In this document: one piece after another, positions 11,040 through 22,660 of the stretch
Layout of the letters: every line of letters starts with the position of its first letter
How positions within the stretch are numbered: the stretch's first letter is position 1
Source: Isoetes taiwanensis
Taxonomy: Eukaryota > Streptophyta > Lycopodiopsida > Isoetales > Isoetaceae
Assembly: GCA_021234155.1 (NCBI GenBank)
Contig: JAJEKV010000008.1
Span: forward strand, 21,390,459-21,454,458
Direction: 5' to 3'
DNA length: 64,000 nt
The notes under the pieces: generated by a model
The model's database searches: none
What the model was told of the DNA's origin: nothing
What the model saw: the letters and a program-made list of their open reading frames with translations, nothing else
Translations under genes and position numbers: made by a program

Positions 11040-13800
11040 TGTGTGAACTTAGAATTTAGAATTCTTTGGGACGAGCTCCATGGGTATTGGAGAATACTGC
11101 CGAGCATTGATCACCATCCCCGGGCTCCTACAAGGTCCCGTGATAGATGGTTTTGTGAGCACGAGGGTTGCACACATACGCTTCCGGGAGACCAGGGTGG
11201 CTGGGGTGTAGGTATGGATGCGGCGAAGAAGCACCACGAGAGGCAGCATGGGGAGGTACCATGGGTGGCTCGGCCACCTGGTGCACGGAGAGTGCGTCCA
11301 GGGGCGAGGAGGACGAGCGCACATGGGAGAGGAGCCGGCCGCCGGTGGTCGGACAGATGTGCAGTAAGGTAGTATCTTAGTATCGGCCAGGAGGCACGCT
11401 TTACGCCTAGAGTTCACAGACGGAGTAGTGGCAGAGTGGGAGGGCATTGAGAGGACATTCTCGCAGAGGAGTTATTTGCCAAGATACCTGAGGGAGTGAC
11501 CACGTTGGATGGCGGGGCCAGTGCATCACGCTCACTGGGGTGCGATGAGGTTCTACGTGTCCCGACCGATGGCGACGGACCCAGGTTGGGTGGAGGCGGG
11601 GGTGTTGTCGAGGAGGAGAGAGGCCTCCTATTGAGGATGAGGCAGGTGACCCGGGGGCGGTGGGGAGGAGGGAGGATGTCGCGAAGGTGGCGAGGTTCGT
11701 GGATTAGGGAACTACTGCCGGACTTGTGACCCGATTAGAGGCGGATGATGGTTCTAGCAGCTCTTTTGCCTTTGCTACAGCGGCGAAACACGCCACTCGT
11801 GCCATCCCATCTTGCGATGTGGACCTCAGGCTTGGGAGGGTACCTATCCATGATGCGGGACATGCCCTAGCATCGACCACTCAGCCCTCTGTTCCTCTTA
11901 CTCCCACCACCCGTTCTCTTTCCCATGCTCCTAGTTCTCTCCTTGTGCGTCACTCCCATATGCACCACCATCATTCCCATCCCCAGAGGTCTCGTCCCAT
12001 TCTTTCCTCGCTTGTCTTCCAGCCCTTTGTTCTTCTAGGGTAGCACCCGTGCCACCATCCCCTTCACGTTGCCATGGACCACCCCTCTTCCCGCATTGCC
12101 ACCACCATGTTAGCACCTTGCGTTACCACCACCACCTCCTTGTGCGCAGTTCTCTTCCCCCGCGTGCTTCCTTCCTTTTCACAGACCAAATCCTTTGGAG
12201 TACTACCTAGCCTCTGTTACCTCCCGGGACATCACTTTCCTTGGCATTGGTGGATTGGTGAGGAGATACATCACGGACCTCTGTGACAGGGTGGCTGTGA
12301 GCCATTATCTTGCGTCCGAAACTCCCTCAGTGGACCATGCGGCGAGTGCTTCTACTGCTGCAGGTGCCCTCATGCCTCGACACCCGTGTGACAGCAGCCT
12401 GAGACCCGAGCTTTCCTGAGAAACCTGAGCGGAGACCTTCTGAGGAACCCGATTGGTCTGCTGAGAAGATGTCACAAGGATGGACAGAGGCCCGGCAATG
12501 TGAAAGCGAGGGGATAAAAGCAATGAAAGAGAGAGAAAGCAGAGAAAGATAAAACCAGTGACGAGAGAAGGCGAAGAGGAGGAACAAGGGCCAACCATAA
12601 GAAATGAAAGCGAGAAAGCGAGAAGCGAAGAAGTAAACTGAAATGAGATGGCAGCAGCGAAGAATCCAGAGAATATCGAAGCGATGTGATGAACCATTAG
12701 TGTGAAGTCACATGGAGAGACATGGGCTTATCGCGCCTTATGCCCCATTGCAGGTTAGGCGGAGATCGGTCATGAGCATGGACATTTGATAGGACCTTGG
12801 CGGTCATGGCATTATATTACCCGAGCGTCGCGGCGGGACTTCTATCTATGCGGTCTGTCCCTTTGAGGAAGGATGGAGCCGGGCGGCTTCGAACTGGTTG
12901 AGGCTAGACAACGGCTTTAGGCACGACCCAGTTACGGGATGCGGGGAGATTGCAACTGACATCACGAGTGGCGGGCACATGGTTTTGTACCATGTTTATC
13001 GCGAAGGCAATGAGGAGGGCGGGTGTTGAATCTTGTCGAGCCTACGTCACGGGGGTTCCTATTAGGCGGCTTGAGTGAGTTCCTAGATGCAGCATCACGG
13101 TGGTTGGTTGGAGTGCACCTTGAGGTTCTACATCATGTAAGTGCGGCGTCATGTCTTTGTGGTATGCAATGCTTGATTTTTCTACGACACATGCTTTTGC
13201 ATACATGCGGGGACCTATTAGACACTTGTTGTGTGAGGATCGTGGGGCGTGTGTTTGTGGACCCCGCGTTCTACCGCAGCGGGCATACCCTTTAAGTGGT
13301 GGATCGAGCGCCACGGCGAAGTGTCACCATCCTTGGATCCTTTATTAGAGTGATACATATGGTCGGTGATGGATTGGAGGCGGACTTCTGGCGATGTTTT
13401 GGCCCGTCGTGCATGTGGGTGAGTGTTAGTGGAATGTTATGCCTTGACTATGCATGTTTATATGTTTAGGGTAACATCTCTTTGTATCATGATAGTTCCC
13501 ATTGGTAGAGACATGCGTCCTGCTTTCGAGACCTTGGCGATTACTCCACCAGCAGGGGACATGAGGATGTCACAAACATCAGTTTATTATTTTGATTCGG
13601 GGCATGGAAATGTGGTGGCTGGCGTTTGTACCATTGGCGGTGAGCAATTATATAAATTGCCTTAGAATGAGTGGGATGGTTGAGGGTTCATCGAGTGCAT
13701 CGAGGAGAGAGTGCGGGATGGGCTTACACCTCGTTATCCGAGGACATGGGCGTGTAACCCGAGTTGATGCAACGGTTGCGGCGTCCGCGTGAAAGCACGA
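11040..13800. other. GC-rich island with degenerate ORFs inside the CACTA-like element
   Basis: Composition is markedly GC-richer than on either side and long overlapping frames appear on both strands, as expected from GC-rich decayed coding sequence. A + strand frame (11,043-11,372) holds WFCEHEGCTHTLPG and then HHERQH, a C-x4-C ... H-x4-H arrangement that could be a zinc knuckle with a long loop. At about 12,470-12,690 the + strand encodes a highly charged Glu/Arg/Lys stretch (CESEGIKAMKER) suggestive of a coiled coil. At about 12,850-12,900 the + strand reads PLRKDGAGRLRTG, vaguely like a reverse-transcriptase start, but nothing downstream confirms it. No confident family assignment; probably decayed captured or element-derived coding sequence. 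Confidence 0.35.
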
Positions 13801-14400
13801 CCATGCGCTTGTTGGCAAAATAGTTTCTTTTATTAAAATTACATTGATGGAGCCTCGTCTAGATGCTGCTTCGGGTACATCACAATAAACCCTTTAATTT
13901 TCTTCTTTTGCACATGACTTGGAAAGTATCCATACTCCCACTTCACATGATTTTTCTTTTTATAGGTTGGATGGAATTGGTTTAACCCTTCACCGCCGAA
14001 TCCGAGGCGACAAGTCCTCTCCTGCGCTGTGCGTTATTGTATGCATTGTGGCTTTCTCATAACAAGGCCAAGGTTTTATGACTCATATGTATCAAAACGC
14101 ATGCATTTATCAAGTACTTGAGTTTGCTTACATTTATCAAATGCCAGTTTGTTCTTTCATGATACATTTATCATTTACTTAAGTTTGTTTCTTTTTCTTT
14201 TGGTCTCTTGGCATTAATGCAGCCGGAAGAATATTTAACAAAGACAAAGGTTATGCAATAGAGATTCATTAGAGCATAGTGCCATGATGCAACATAATAG
14301 AGTGCAACTTCCTGCGTCACAGCACTATCGAGGTTTCTAAGCTGCGTAATGAAACCTAACCTATTTTCCTCCTCATGTGGAAACTAACCTGTTTCCTCAT
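13801..14400. other. AT-rich interval, no gene seen
   Basis: No coding or RNA feature recognised between the GC-rich island and the palindromic minisatellite zone. Confidence 0.4.
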
Positions 14401-14420
14401 TTTGTGACCCTTCCTCCTAT

Positions 14421-14468
14421 GGAAACCTTCCCAATTTCCATCATGCAAGGAAATTGGGGAAGGTTTCC
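14421..14468. repeat. 19-bp near-perfect hairpin
   Basis: GGAAACCTTCCCAATTTCC (14,421-14,439) pairs with GGAAATTGGGGAAGGTTTCC (14,449-14,468), with one extra base and a ~9-base loop. It uses the same GGAAACCTTCC vocabulary as the adjacent minisatellite. Confidence 0.8.
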
Positions 14469-14589
14469 TCAAGTAATTTTGATCAAATTTTTGAGTGGCC
14501 GTGCCGCTCTCGATGGACGTAGCCTTGCCGGTCCGTGTAGGCATTGAGCCATAAAGGCTCGCGATGTGTAAATGTTAAAAAATATTTTG

Positions 14590-14880
14590 TGCGACCCTTG
14601 ACTTTCCATGAAACCCTTCAGGTTTTCCATGGAAACCCTTGACTTTCAATATGGAAACCCTTGGCTTTCCATGGAAACCCTTCAGGGTTTTAATGGAAAA
14701 CCCTTAGGGTTTTCAATTTACGGAAGCGGGAAGGGTTTATCCATGAAGCCGGGAAAAGTACAATAATAGGAAGGGTTTTCCATAAACTGGAAGGGTTTCC
14801 ATGGAAAGCGGAAGAGGTTTCTATTAAAACAGGAAGGGTTTCCATTCAAGCTTAGGAAGGGTTTCCATGAGAGCCAACCC
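14590..14880. repeat. Palindromic GGAAGGGTTTCC minisatellite, long array
   Basis: More than ten copies of a 20-30 base word. The first half reads CATGGAAACCCTT and the second half mostly GGAAGGGTTTCCAT, so the block is roughly an inverted repeat of itself. Many words are individually palindromic around CCATGG. The array should form extended hairpins. Confidence 0.75.
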
Positions 14881-16753
14881 AAATCCGGTACATTACTTAA
14901 AACCATCGTGTATTGCATCTACTATAAATTTATTGTATAAAATTAATCACCTATAAGAGAGCATTGCATTATGCAATTATGCAAGCAAACAGGGAAATTA
15001 TAGATGTATCGTCCAACCTTTGGAAGCGGAACTCAAACAAAAGGTATTATTGATGTACCGTTCAACCTTTGAAAGGAACTGGAAATCTGAATCCGATCCG
15101 CGCTCTTTCCCTTGTTCTTGGTGGTGGGCGAAGAATCACGTAGGCAGCGTGTGTGGAACGGCGGTGCAGAAGCTGCAAGATCACACCATTCTTTGCTTCT
15201 GTGGTAAATGCTTAACGGATCTATGCTTCTTGTTTGCCAAGGAAAATCAGTAAATTTTTTTTTTTCCAAAGAAATTCTTGTTTTATAGGGCCTAAATGTG
15301 TCGATCTGCATACAGGCTGAAGGAGCTTGCATCTCTTCGTCATCTTCTTTCTTCTGAGCAAGGTTAGTTCAAGGGTTTTAAAGATCAAAAGCGTGATGTC
15401 AGTGTTGGAAAATCTGATTGAACAATCTTGTCAACATTGCAAAATCGTTGCTCCGCCGAAGTGTCTATGCCGACAAAATCGTAGCAGCTAGGATCGTTGT
15501 TTCTAATCTGGTCTAATTTTTTCTCAGAAGACATTTTGGTAGGCTGTGCCGCGCGATTCCCCTTCTGTCCTACATCTTGTAGCCCTGCAGAACTAAACCA
15601 ACCTTCTTCACAAAATCAAGGAAGCCGTGCCTGATCAATTCATATTTTGGGCTCCTTCTGCCTCTAGGGAAAAATGAGAAAAGAAACCTGTTGATCAGTT
15701 TTATTTACGAGGAACTAAGACAGTAGTATATGTTGCATCTAGGATGCCTGCTGCCTATAAGGTACAGTATTGTGTTTATCGAGATGTGTTATTGTTTTAT
15801 GATTTATGTGTTTGTTAAGCCACAATTTGCAATGAACAAGTTTTTGACATTCTGTCACAAGATTTAATATATCAGATTGAAACTTGCAATCTGCAATAGC
15901 TGGTTTCTTTCTTTTTGGGTGAGAATACGATAGACATTTATCTCTAGAATAAAAATTAATTTGCTGCTGCATTGAAGGTTGCGCGGCGTTTGCTAGGGCA
16001 TGATCAGGCCTCATGCATGCTAGATTTGGGTCTGGATCAGGCGTAATGGGGCGGTATTAGCGATGATACTTAAATATATTGTTTCATATGCTAAATTCTC
16101 TTCTGGTATGGTAGGGCATTGTCAGGTGTGGTCGCTATAATGACAAAGCTTCTATAAACTTGCCCTTTCTACACTCTCCATTGCCTGCACTTTCAGTCTT
16201 TCTGGGTCCATTGCATTGTCCTCTTTGCAGGAATGGCCTCAATCCCATTGGCAGAAAATATGTTATCGTCCATGTAACTCAGTTTTACGGTCCACTAGCA
16301 TACTGACTAATCCTTCTTGAACCAAGAGTCCTCCTCCGGTGTATAAACTTGCACAGCGTCACCCGAGTTAAATTATAAGCATGACCATTAGAAGCTGCTT
16401 GTTTGCTTAGACTTGGTTGTTTGAAGACCATTAATGGATTCGATGGATGTATCGTGTAGCGTTTATGCTTTAGTATTTCTAGTCGTGCGCGGAGGACATG
16501 CATACCATTTCAAGAATATTTGCCATTATGAGGAACCTTTTCCTGCAGAAGTGCTGACTTTTCACTTGGACTACTGGCACTAGAGTTGTTACCCGGAGTG
16601 TATCTCCCCACTTTTCTTGGCTCTAACTTGACTTGTGACTTCGGACAAAGATACAGGTGGGGCTCCCTCCATTTGAAGGCCTTAGGCTGGACATGGTAGA
16701 AACTCTCCACTATGTGATGTTCCATTTTAACACTTTCTCATCGAAATCTCCCA
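14881..16753. other. Unassigned sequence with short frames
   Basis: No gene recognised. Frames at 15,020-15,253 (+) and 16,285-16,725 (-) are under 80 codons with no domain I can name. They could be exons of an unrecognised gene, because the next frame (16,754-17,170, -) is unusually open. Confidence 0.35.
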
Positions 16754-17170
16754 TTACAAGCTTCCATCAACATTTGTTCTTTGCTTCCAATGGAGCTTAG
16801 ATCCACTAGGAATGTTACTTGTAGAAGAAGTATGATTGCTGTCATATAACTCACCACTCATCTTAGATCCACCGGATGGAAAACTTATCACGAGAGCTGA
16901 TTTCATTTTACATTTTGCATCTCTCCCCAACACTATTCCTGCCACTATAGATTTTTTGCCTCTTTTCCAATTTGCAATGCTCACAGCAGCACTTCCTACT
17001 GCATCTTCAAAAGAATTAAGACTCCCTTGCAACATTAGGAGAGGCTGAGAACCAATGCTTTGAGTGGCGGTTTGAGAACCATCCTTTATATTCCTTCCTT
17101 TCACGATTGATCCCGGTGCCAATAAAGGAGTCAACGTTTCTTTCATCGAAAAGCGGATCTTACGCTGCAC
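16754..17170 (-). CDS. Hypothetical 138-residue ORF
   Basis: Longest frame in the right half of the CACTA-like element. The product is basic, begins MQRKIRFSMKETLTPLLAPG, has a central segment SFEDAVGSAAVSIANWKRGK, and ends in a Ser/Gly-rich tail (IPSGSKLHWKQ). No transmembrane segment or signal peptide is evident and I recognise no domain. It is not a TNP2-type transposase by eye. It may be an exon of a captured host gene, a piece of an element protein, or chance. Low confidence that it is expressed. Confidence 0.3.
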   Translation of the reverse strand: MQRKIRFSMKETLTPLLAPGSIVKGRNIKDGSQTATQSIGSQPLLMLQGSLNSFEDAVGSAAVSIANWKRGKKSIVAGIVLGRDAKCKMKSALVISFPSGGSKMSGELYDSNHTSSTSNIPSGSKLHWKQRTNVDGSL

Positions 17171-18680
17171 AGATGCCGGTTTTAATCACGGAACTGTGCA
17201 TCTAATTTATCAAACAAAAAAAACCTACGATATCTCTATTATTCTAAAGTGTCGATACCCGGATACTTTGTCTATTTCCATATAAGGTTCCAAAATTTTG
17301 TTGAAGTCTTCTACCATTTCGACCATACATTTGGACAATTTTGACCATACATTACCATTTCACCTTATTTTGATTTATCCCTTTGTATTAGCTCAATTTT
17401 TATTATCTCACTTTCAAGCTATTACCTCAAAAGCTTTCAATTTGTATGGGTAGGAATCTTTAACCGTCCCCAAAGAATGTTTTCTCTCTCCTTCAAGTCG
17501 CGAGATTAACATGAATTTATTTGCTTATTTATATTGTAGTTTGAAGATTGGGGCTCAATGCCCACAAAGATATACTCTGAGAAATATTTGAAAGGTGGAG
17601 ATGTAGTTTTAAAGAAGATGATAGCAAAGAGTTTGCACCAAAAAGATTAGATCCTATTTGTCTGTGATGCTAAAATTATGTGTTGCTAATCTTGTGTTCT
17701 CTATTATAGCACAAGGCATTGAATGCCAAGGGAATAAGAATCCGGGTATTATTTTCAAGACAAAAGTCAAGGAAGGGCAAGGAGGGTTAGGGAAGTGTTA
17801 ATGTAAGTGGCTTTAACTTTTAGATTGTTCTTGTTACACTACTTAGAACTTTAATTCAATTCAATAGAATGTGTGTTATGTTGGTGGCGATGAAATACCG
17901 CTTTATATTAAGGGGTTGGATATTCTCTTAATGCTTAGATTTTGGACAAATTTCTGATATATGTTTATGAATGTTATTTATAGGAGGAGGGAATGGTGGC
18001 CCGGTGAAGGGAGTTCACAAGATCTAAAAATGCACATGATGGTGCAAACAAGATGTTCTAATGTATTTTGTTGCTTCGAATTGGTTGCTTGCTTGCCATA
18101 TAGGCTTTACTATGTTGGAACCTTGTTTCTATGAATGAATTGTTTTTCTTTACTAGTAAATAGTAAATGTAAAATTAAAATCATTGGTTCATGGAAATGC
18201 AATTGTGGTTACATATTTATCACATAGTGCTATAATTGACACAAAAGTACACACTATGCGATCATAGTTTGAAATTTTAATCCTAACGGTTTTGATGATT
18301 TTGTTTTAGTGTAGTGATGCAAAATTTTTCAATATTTTAGTTACTAGGCATGCCAAATCGTGTATTGAAATTATGAAAATATACATGTCATCTTAGTTCA
18401 TTACATGGCCACAAATATCATGGAATGTTGACAAAATATACATGTCATTTTCATTAGTAGATTGCCACAAATATGATTAAATATTGAGCATACATTTCTC
18501 AATCATTTTGTTGCAAGTATGTTGCTCTAGTGTAAAAAAAACTTAATATAATGCAATAAACTTACAAGGTTGGTAAAAACATTGATGCTATTTTGACAAA
18601 AATAATGCTATAAACTTCTCACAAAATTAGTAAAAATCTTGATGTTATTTTGTTCTTTCGCGTATTTGCAACATGGCATT
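17171..18680. other. AT-rich interior near right end of CACTA-like element
   Basis: No gene recognised. A second CACTA-type terminus is possible at about 18,304-18,317, where + strand TTTTAGTGTAGTG reads CACTACACTAAAA on the other strand. No partner end was found, so a nested element is only a suggestion. A tandem-like echo (ATATACATGTCAT and CCACAAATAT words) occurs at 18,386-18,475. Confidence 0.35.
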
Positions 18681-18689
18681 CTACGTCAA

Positions 18690-18872
18690 TAGTTGTGGCA
18701 AAGATCAAACCACAAGATTAGCAATGGATTATCACCGGTGACAACTTTGTGGCAAATGATCGCATTATGTATAGCGTCAAGAAAGTGACAAGAATGGGGG
18801 TTTGAAAGGTTCCATTTGTGTCAACAATTTTGACATTATACTTGACGATACAAGCACCCTTCTCTTGTAGTG
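18690..18872. repeat. Right terminal and subterminal region of CACTA-like element
   Basis: Ends CTTCTCTTGTAGTG at 18,872. Inward lie TTGACGATACAAGC, GTGTCAACAATTTTGACA and TAGCGTCAAG words, inverse counterparts of those at 6850-7000. The flanking GTACATAAAAGCAATCATCA resumes the copia-like sequence as in copy A at 4483. Confidence 0.7.
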
Positions 18873-21610
18873 GTACATAAAAGCAATCATCATGGAGAAC
18901 CAATGCATCCATAAATTTTGTCACATTTGCTAATAATGGATTGCCATATTCTTAAGGTAACTATGAACTTGTCTTAACCTTAAGAAACTCAGGTCATTGT
19001 GAAGATAAAACTCGATGTTCTAGATTTTGATGGGATTTTTTATCACTCCAGTCAGTTGCTTCATGTTTTCTGGTGAAATTTGATATCAGATACTCGCAAT
19101 TGGAAATGATGTTAACAACTATAGTTGTTTGGAACAATGTACACTATATATATTGCAGAAAGAGGAGTAAAACATCCCGCCACATAGTTCAAATTTGTGG
19201 TGGTCATGGCATGCTAGAATGGCACTGGTGGCTTTGACCTAGTTTTTTCAAAAATTGTTGTTGTAAAATTGCTTATGAGATGGAACACAATTTTACCACC
19301 AAGATCATGATGCCTAGCCACATGTCTGTGCGCCAAAGTGTGGAGACTCCAAAAAAGGCTAACCATTATGAGAGCTTAAGAGAAACAATTAGCAAGAAGC
19401 GCAATAAGGGGCTTAGGCAGTTATGGATCTTAGCATCTTATACCATGGAGGTTCTTGATCGATGAGCTCACTATGTCTGCCTTCAACATTGATATGTATG
19501 ATTCATCAGCTAGCTTATTACCATCAAGGTTTTTCCTTCAAAAGCCCTTTGGGGCAAAGTTTGTTGAATCCTGTATAGTAAAGGGCTTCTTGTGCTCTTT
19601 CTTTGTTGGGGCCCATAGACCTCTTGGTCATTGAGCACAATAAAAATCAATTCAATTTTATTTTAGTCTTAATTTATACATGATTTTGCAACATGGATGA
19701 GAATAAAAATAAATGAAAATAGGCTTGTTTACAAAAGGTCAAAAGGCTAAGGAAAAAAGAACAAGGCAAGCCTTTTGTGGTCACTAAATGCTGCTCAGTG
19801 CACTTTAAGCACAATACAAAGGTTATTATCTTTTAGGTATACTACCTTGGTAATTGTCCTTTTGTGGTGCCCTTCATCAAAATGCCACACTCCTCCTTAT
19901 GATCATCTTTCTAGGTTTTTTCCTAGCTGGTATATCAACTTGTAATCCTTCTCATTGTAGCCTACAAACATGCATGATGTTACTATGGGAGCAAGCTTTC
20001 CAGCTTTCTAGCTTTCAGCTTTAGTAAGATGGGTATATGCCATGCATCCAAAAATCTTAAAACCGTCCACATCGGGCTTTTTCCCAATCCAGGCCTCCTC
20101 TGGCAAACATCCTGCAAGTGCTTTAGTTGGTAACCTGTTCATGATGTAGATTGTAGTATAGATTGTTTTGCCCAGAACTTAAGATCAATCTCTTTGAGGG
20201 GATCATTGCTCGACAGTGCCATTTTGCCTGTCATAAATTCCTCGCTTATAAGTTCCCCACCCTGATCTATTCGAATCTTTGCTTGCCTTTATAATTTTCT
20301 ACCATGCTTTTCCATTGCTTGAAGAGTGCAAATACATCTGATTTATAAGTTAGAAAATATATCCAATTCTTTTAAGTATAATCATCTATTAAAGAAGAAA
20401 ATACCTTGATTCCCCAAGTGAAGTTACTTTGGCTGGTCCTCATACGTCATGTAAATGATATTAAGTGGATCAATGGCTTTCATGCTTGGTTGTTTCTGTG
20501 TGCCTTTCTATTCCATTTTCCCGAAACACATCCATGATAAGCTTGAAAGTGGCTTAACTTTTGGTAGCATTTTGACAAAGTTACGATTCTCATTTTTGCC
20601 AAACCTAGTATTGGGTATTGTTTTAGGTAGTTTTGTGGTCCCTAAATAATATGTTTTGTGGTAGACAATAGCATGCTTTTGTCATCCATTAAAATTTGTT
20701 GGCAGGTCCATTCATCTTGGACATGCTCTGCTGAGCCAATAAGATTTTTAACAAGGTTGGCAAAGGTAAGAGTAATGCTCCCAGAATTAGGTCGTCTCAA
20801 AGAGGTTTTTTTTCATACCCTTCAACTGAAGAGAAGTTGGCTTGATTTTGGAGATGGACTTCTCTATAAAATCACTATCTTTCAACTTCATAGTGAGTAT
20901 AGTCCAATATAGATTCGTTTGCCGAAAGAAATGCCTCCTTTTGTAGATAGAACAATGTTGATCCTAAGCTTTCTTAGCACTACTTGCAGCCTCAACCTAT
21001 GCTATGATTGTCACCAAGGTATCTAGTCATTTGATTTGCCTCTCAATCCTTTTGCTACCATTTGAGAAGTGCTCGTCTTTCTATTTCATATCCTTCCTAC
21101 CTACCCCACTCCCTTAAACAATCATCACACCTTTGACAATTGGAGTTGTTGTTGGGCATTTGATTTTTGATCTATGACTACTAGCCACGGTTCATCTCCT
21201 GAGACTATATGCGATAGTTCCTCTTTGCAAGCTTGCCCCTAACTGTGATGAACCAGTGAAAGGCATTAGAATGAGACAATATGTCAAAATTTCCCATTTA
21301 CAGCCCTTTTCTTCTCCGCTGGGCATCACGAATACATTGAGGCTGATCTATCAACTAAGCGAACAGGTGATCTCTAGTTTGCACGTTCGATTATCGACTC
21401 GCTAACACTGGTGTTCTATGTGCACACCTCACGCATGGTGTGATCTTCTTTCGTACAATTGCAAATAGTATCGTGCTTTGGGCCTTGGATCTCAAGCTTT
21501 TTCTTCTTCCATAGAGATTGTTGTGCTCTAGTACCTATATTATTATTATGACGAAAAATGAAAAACCATCTTATTGATAGAGAAAGGTCGTTATACAATA
21601 GCGGATTGTT
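18873..21610 (-). mobile_element. Degraded Ty1/copia-like element, copy B, main part
   Basis: Read on the - strand from right to left. A primer-binding-like AGGTACTAGAGCACA (about 21,522-21,535) resembles the initiator-Met tRNA site of copia elements. A Gag remnant follows (about 20,690-21,020), then a GAG-pre-integrase-like stretch (about 20,460-20,690). Integrase follows at about 19,780-20,440, with YFLL and DDYT, then WIYFLTYKSDVFALFKQWKS, and then a decayed KIFGCMAY-type and YNEKDYKL-type segment. Frameshifts and stops are frequent. No reverse transcriptase or RNase H was recognised. The left part (18,873-19,700) aligns to 4483-5345 of copy A. Copy B retains the integrase body that copy A has lost. 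Confidence 0.8.
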
Positions 21611-22029
21611 ATTAAAATAGAAAACAACCACATAACCAACCTCCTATGCAATGTTTCTACATGACTCTCGAAAGTGGACCCTAAAACTTAGAATATTATA
21701 TAAGAATCACAAGATCTAAAAACAAGTTCTAGGACAAATATATCTTGAGTTCGAGGCCCCCAGAGTCAATGTAAGGTGGTTCGGGTAGGACTCAACAAGG
21801 AAATGTTGGCTTGGTGTGTACGCCACATGTCCAATCGGATGCTGCCAATGTGACATGACGTAAAAGATGCCTTTTTTTTTTTTAATTTGAAACCATTAAA
21901 CGAAACAAGACTATCTTCCATTATCTTATTTGTCTATCAGATGCATTCTGCTCATGACAGTTGAGCAGATAATCAAGAGCTTATGCCGTTACATAATGGA
22001 TTCAATTGCCAATCTCTAGATGACATTAT
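21611..22029. other. Spacer, no gene seen
   Basis: No recognisable feature beyond a short T run near 21,872-21,883. It lies between the right edge of the copia-like copy B and the fold-back-related sequence left of the array. Confidence 0.4.
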
Positions 22030-22240
22030 GGCTACCAACAAAATATATGGTCGTCTAAAAAGGTCTTTAAAATGAGGAATTTACTTGAAGAAACTGACAT
22101 AAAGAAAATTGTATAGGAGATATTTGCAAGTTCACTTGCTTCTTGATGTCCATTGATTATGGAGAGCCGATCCTTGCAACACCCACTTGAGAGTGGCCAA
22201 GGGGAGGGCTTGGTTGTACGATCATCAAAACACACAAACA
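22030..22240. repeat. Single arm related to the 59.5 kb fold-back element
   Basis: Words GAGGAATTTACTTGAAGA, TTTGCAAGTTCA, ATGTCCATTGAT, TGGAGA and GGGAGGGCTTGGTTGTA occur in the same order as in the right arm and flank of the element at 59,541-59,960. No second arm is seen here. It sits immediately left of the tandem array. Confidence 0.65.
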
Positions 22241-22279
22241 CACTTGAGTAAAATTTTAATTGAATATCTAGCACAGTAA

Positions 22280-22660
22280 CATCAATGCCTAAATCCATAA
22301 TCGAAACGAGAGGCACCCAGGGGCCCAAATATACAATCTGTGACATAAGATGGATGGATTGGACAACTCAGGCAGTCCAGCGCACACTTCATTTAGAATA
22401 TCTAGCACAATAATAGGGGTTATACAGGGATTTGATATAGATGCATAAATCCCCATTCCTAAGACTATAGATTGAATGGGTTATAATACCACCAAAAAAA
22501 AAAAAAAAAAAAAATCTATAATACCACATAGATTCAATAGAAAACGTAAACACATACATTAGCTCGCTAGTTGCATTGATTAAAGCATTTTTATTTTAAT
22601 AGGATATTGAATAATTTTGATAAAGGTTTGAGTCTCCCTATTTCATATTCTAAAACCTTA
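22280..22660. repeat. Diverged outer sub-repeat of the array
   Basis: This segment matches the ~170-base sub-repeat of the array units but is more diverged (for example CGAAACGAGAGGCACCCAGG where units read GAAGCGAGAGGTGCCCA, and TTTAGAATATCTAGCA where units read TTTAGAATATGTAGCA). It contains a run of 21 A at 22,494-22,514. It marks the left fringe of the array. Confidence 0.65.

Larger units (their letters stand above)
6850..18872. mobile_element. 12.0 kb CACTA-like (En/Spm) transposon, non-autonomous
   Basis: The right end reads CTTCTCTTGTAGTG on the + strand, i.e. CACTACAAGAGAAG inward, the hallmark of CACTA elements. The left end (from about 6850) is a decayed match: TTACAAGAGGATGAGGGT. 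Both ends continue into related subterminal sequence rich in TGTCA and GCGTCAAG words, in inverse orientation. The flanks join into a continuous copia-like sequence, and copy A at 4471-4490 shows the same sequence with no insertion. The left terminal CAC is degenerate and no clean 3-base target duplication can be read. I recognise no TNP2-type transposase, so it is probably a non-autonomous carrier of captured sequence. A composite of several insertions is possible. Confidence 0.65.

Noticed and set aside
12850-13010. Reverse-transcriptase-like PLRKDG and RNase-H-like YHVYREGN words
   Set aside because: Single short words without the catalytic YADD or DEDD context; not enough to call a LINE.
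18304-18317. Second CACTA-type terminus (CACTACACTAAAA on the - strand)
   Set aside because: No matching opposite end or target duplication was found, so a nested element is not supported.
22494-22514. Poly-A run as the tail of a retroposed gene or SINE
   Set aside because: It lies inside an array-derived sub-repeat and no Pol III box or coding body precedes it at a sensible distance.
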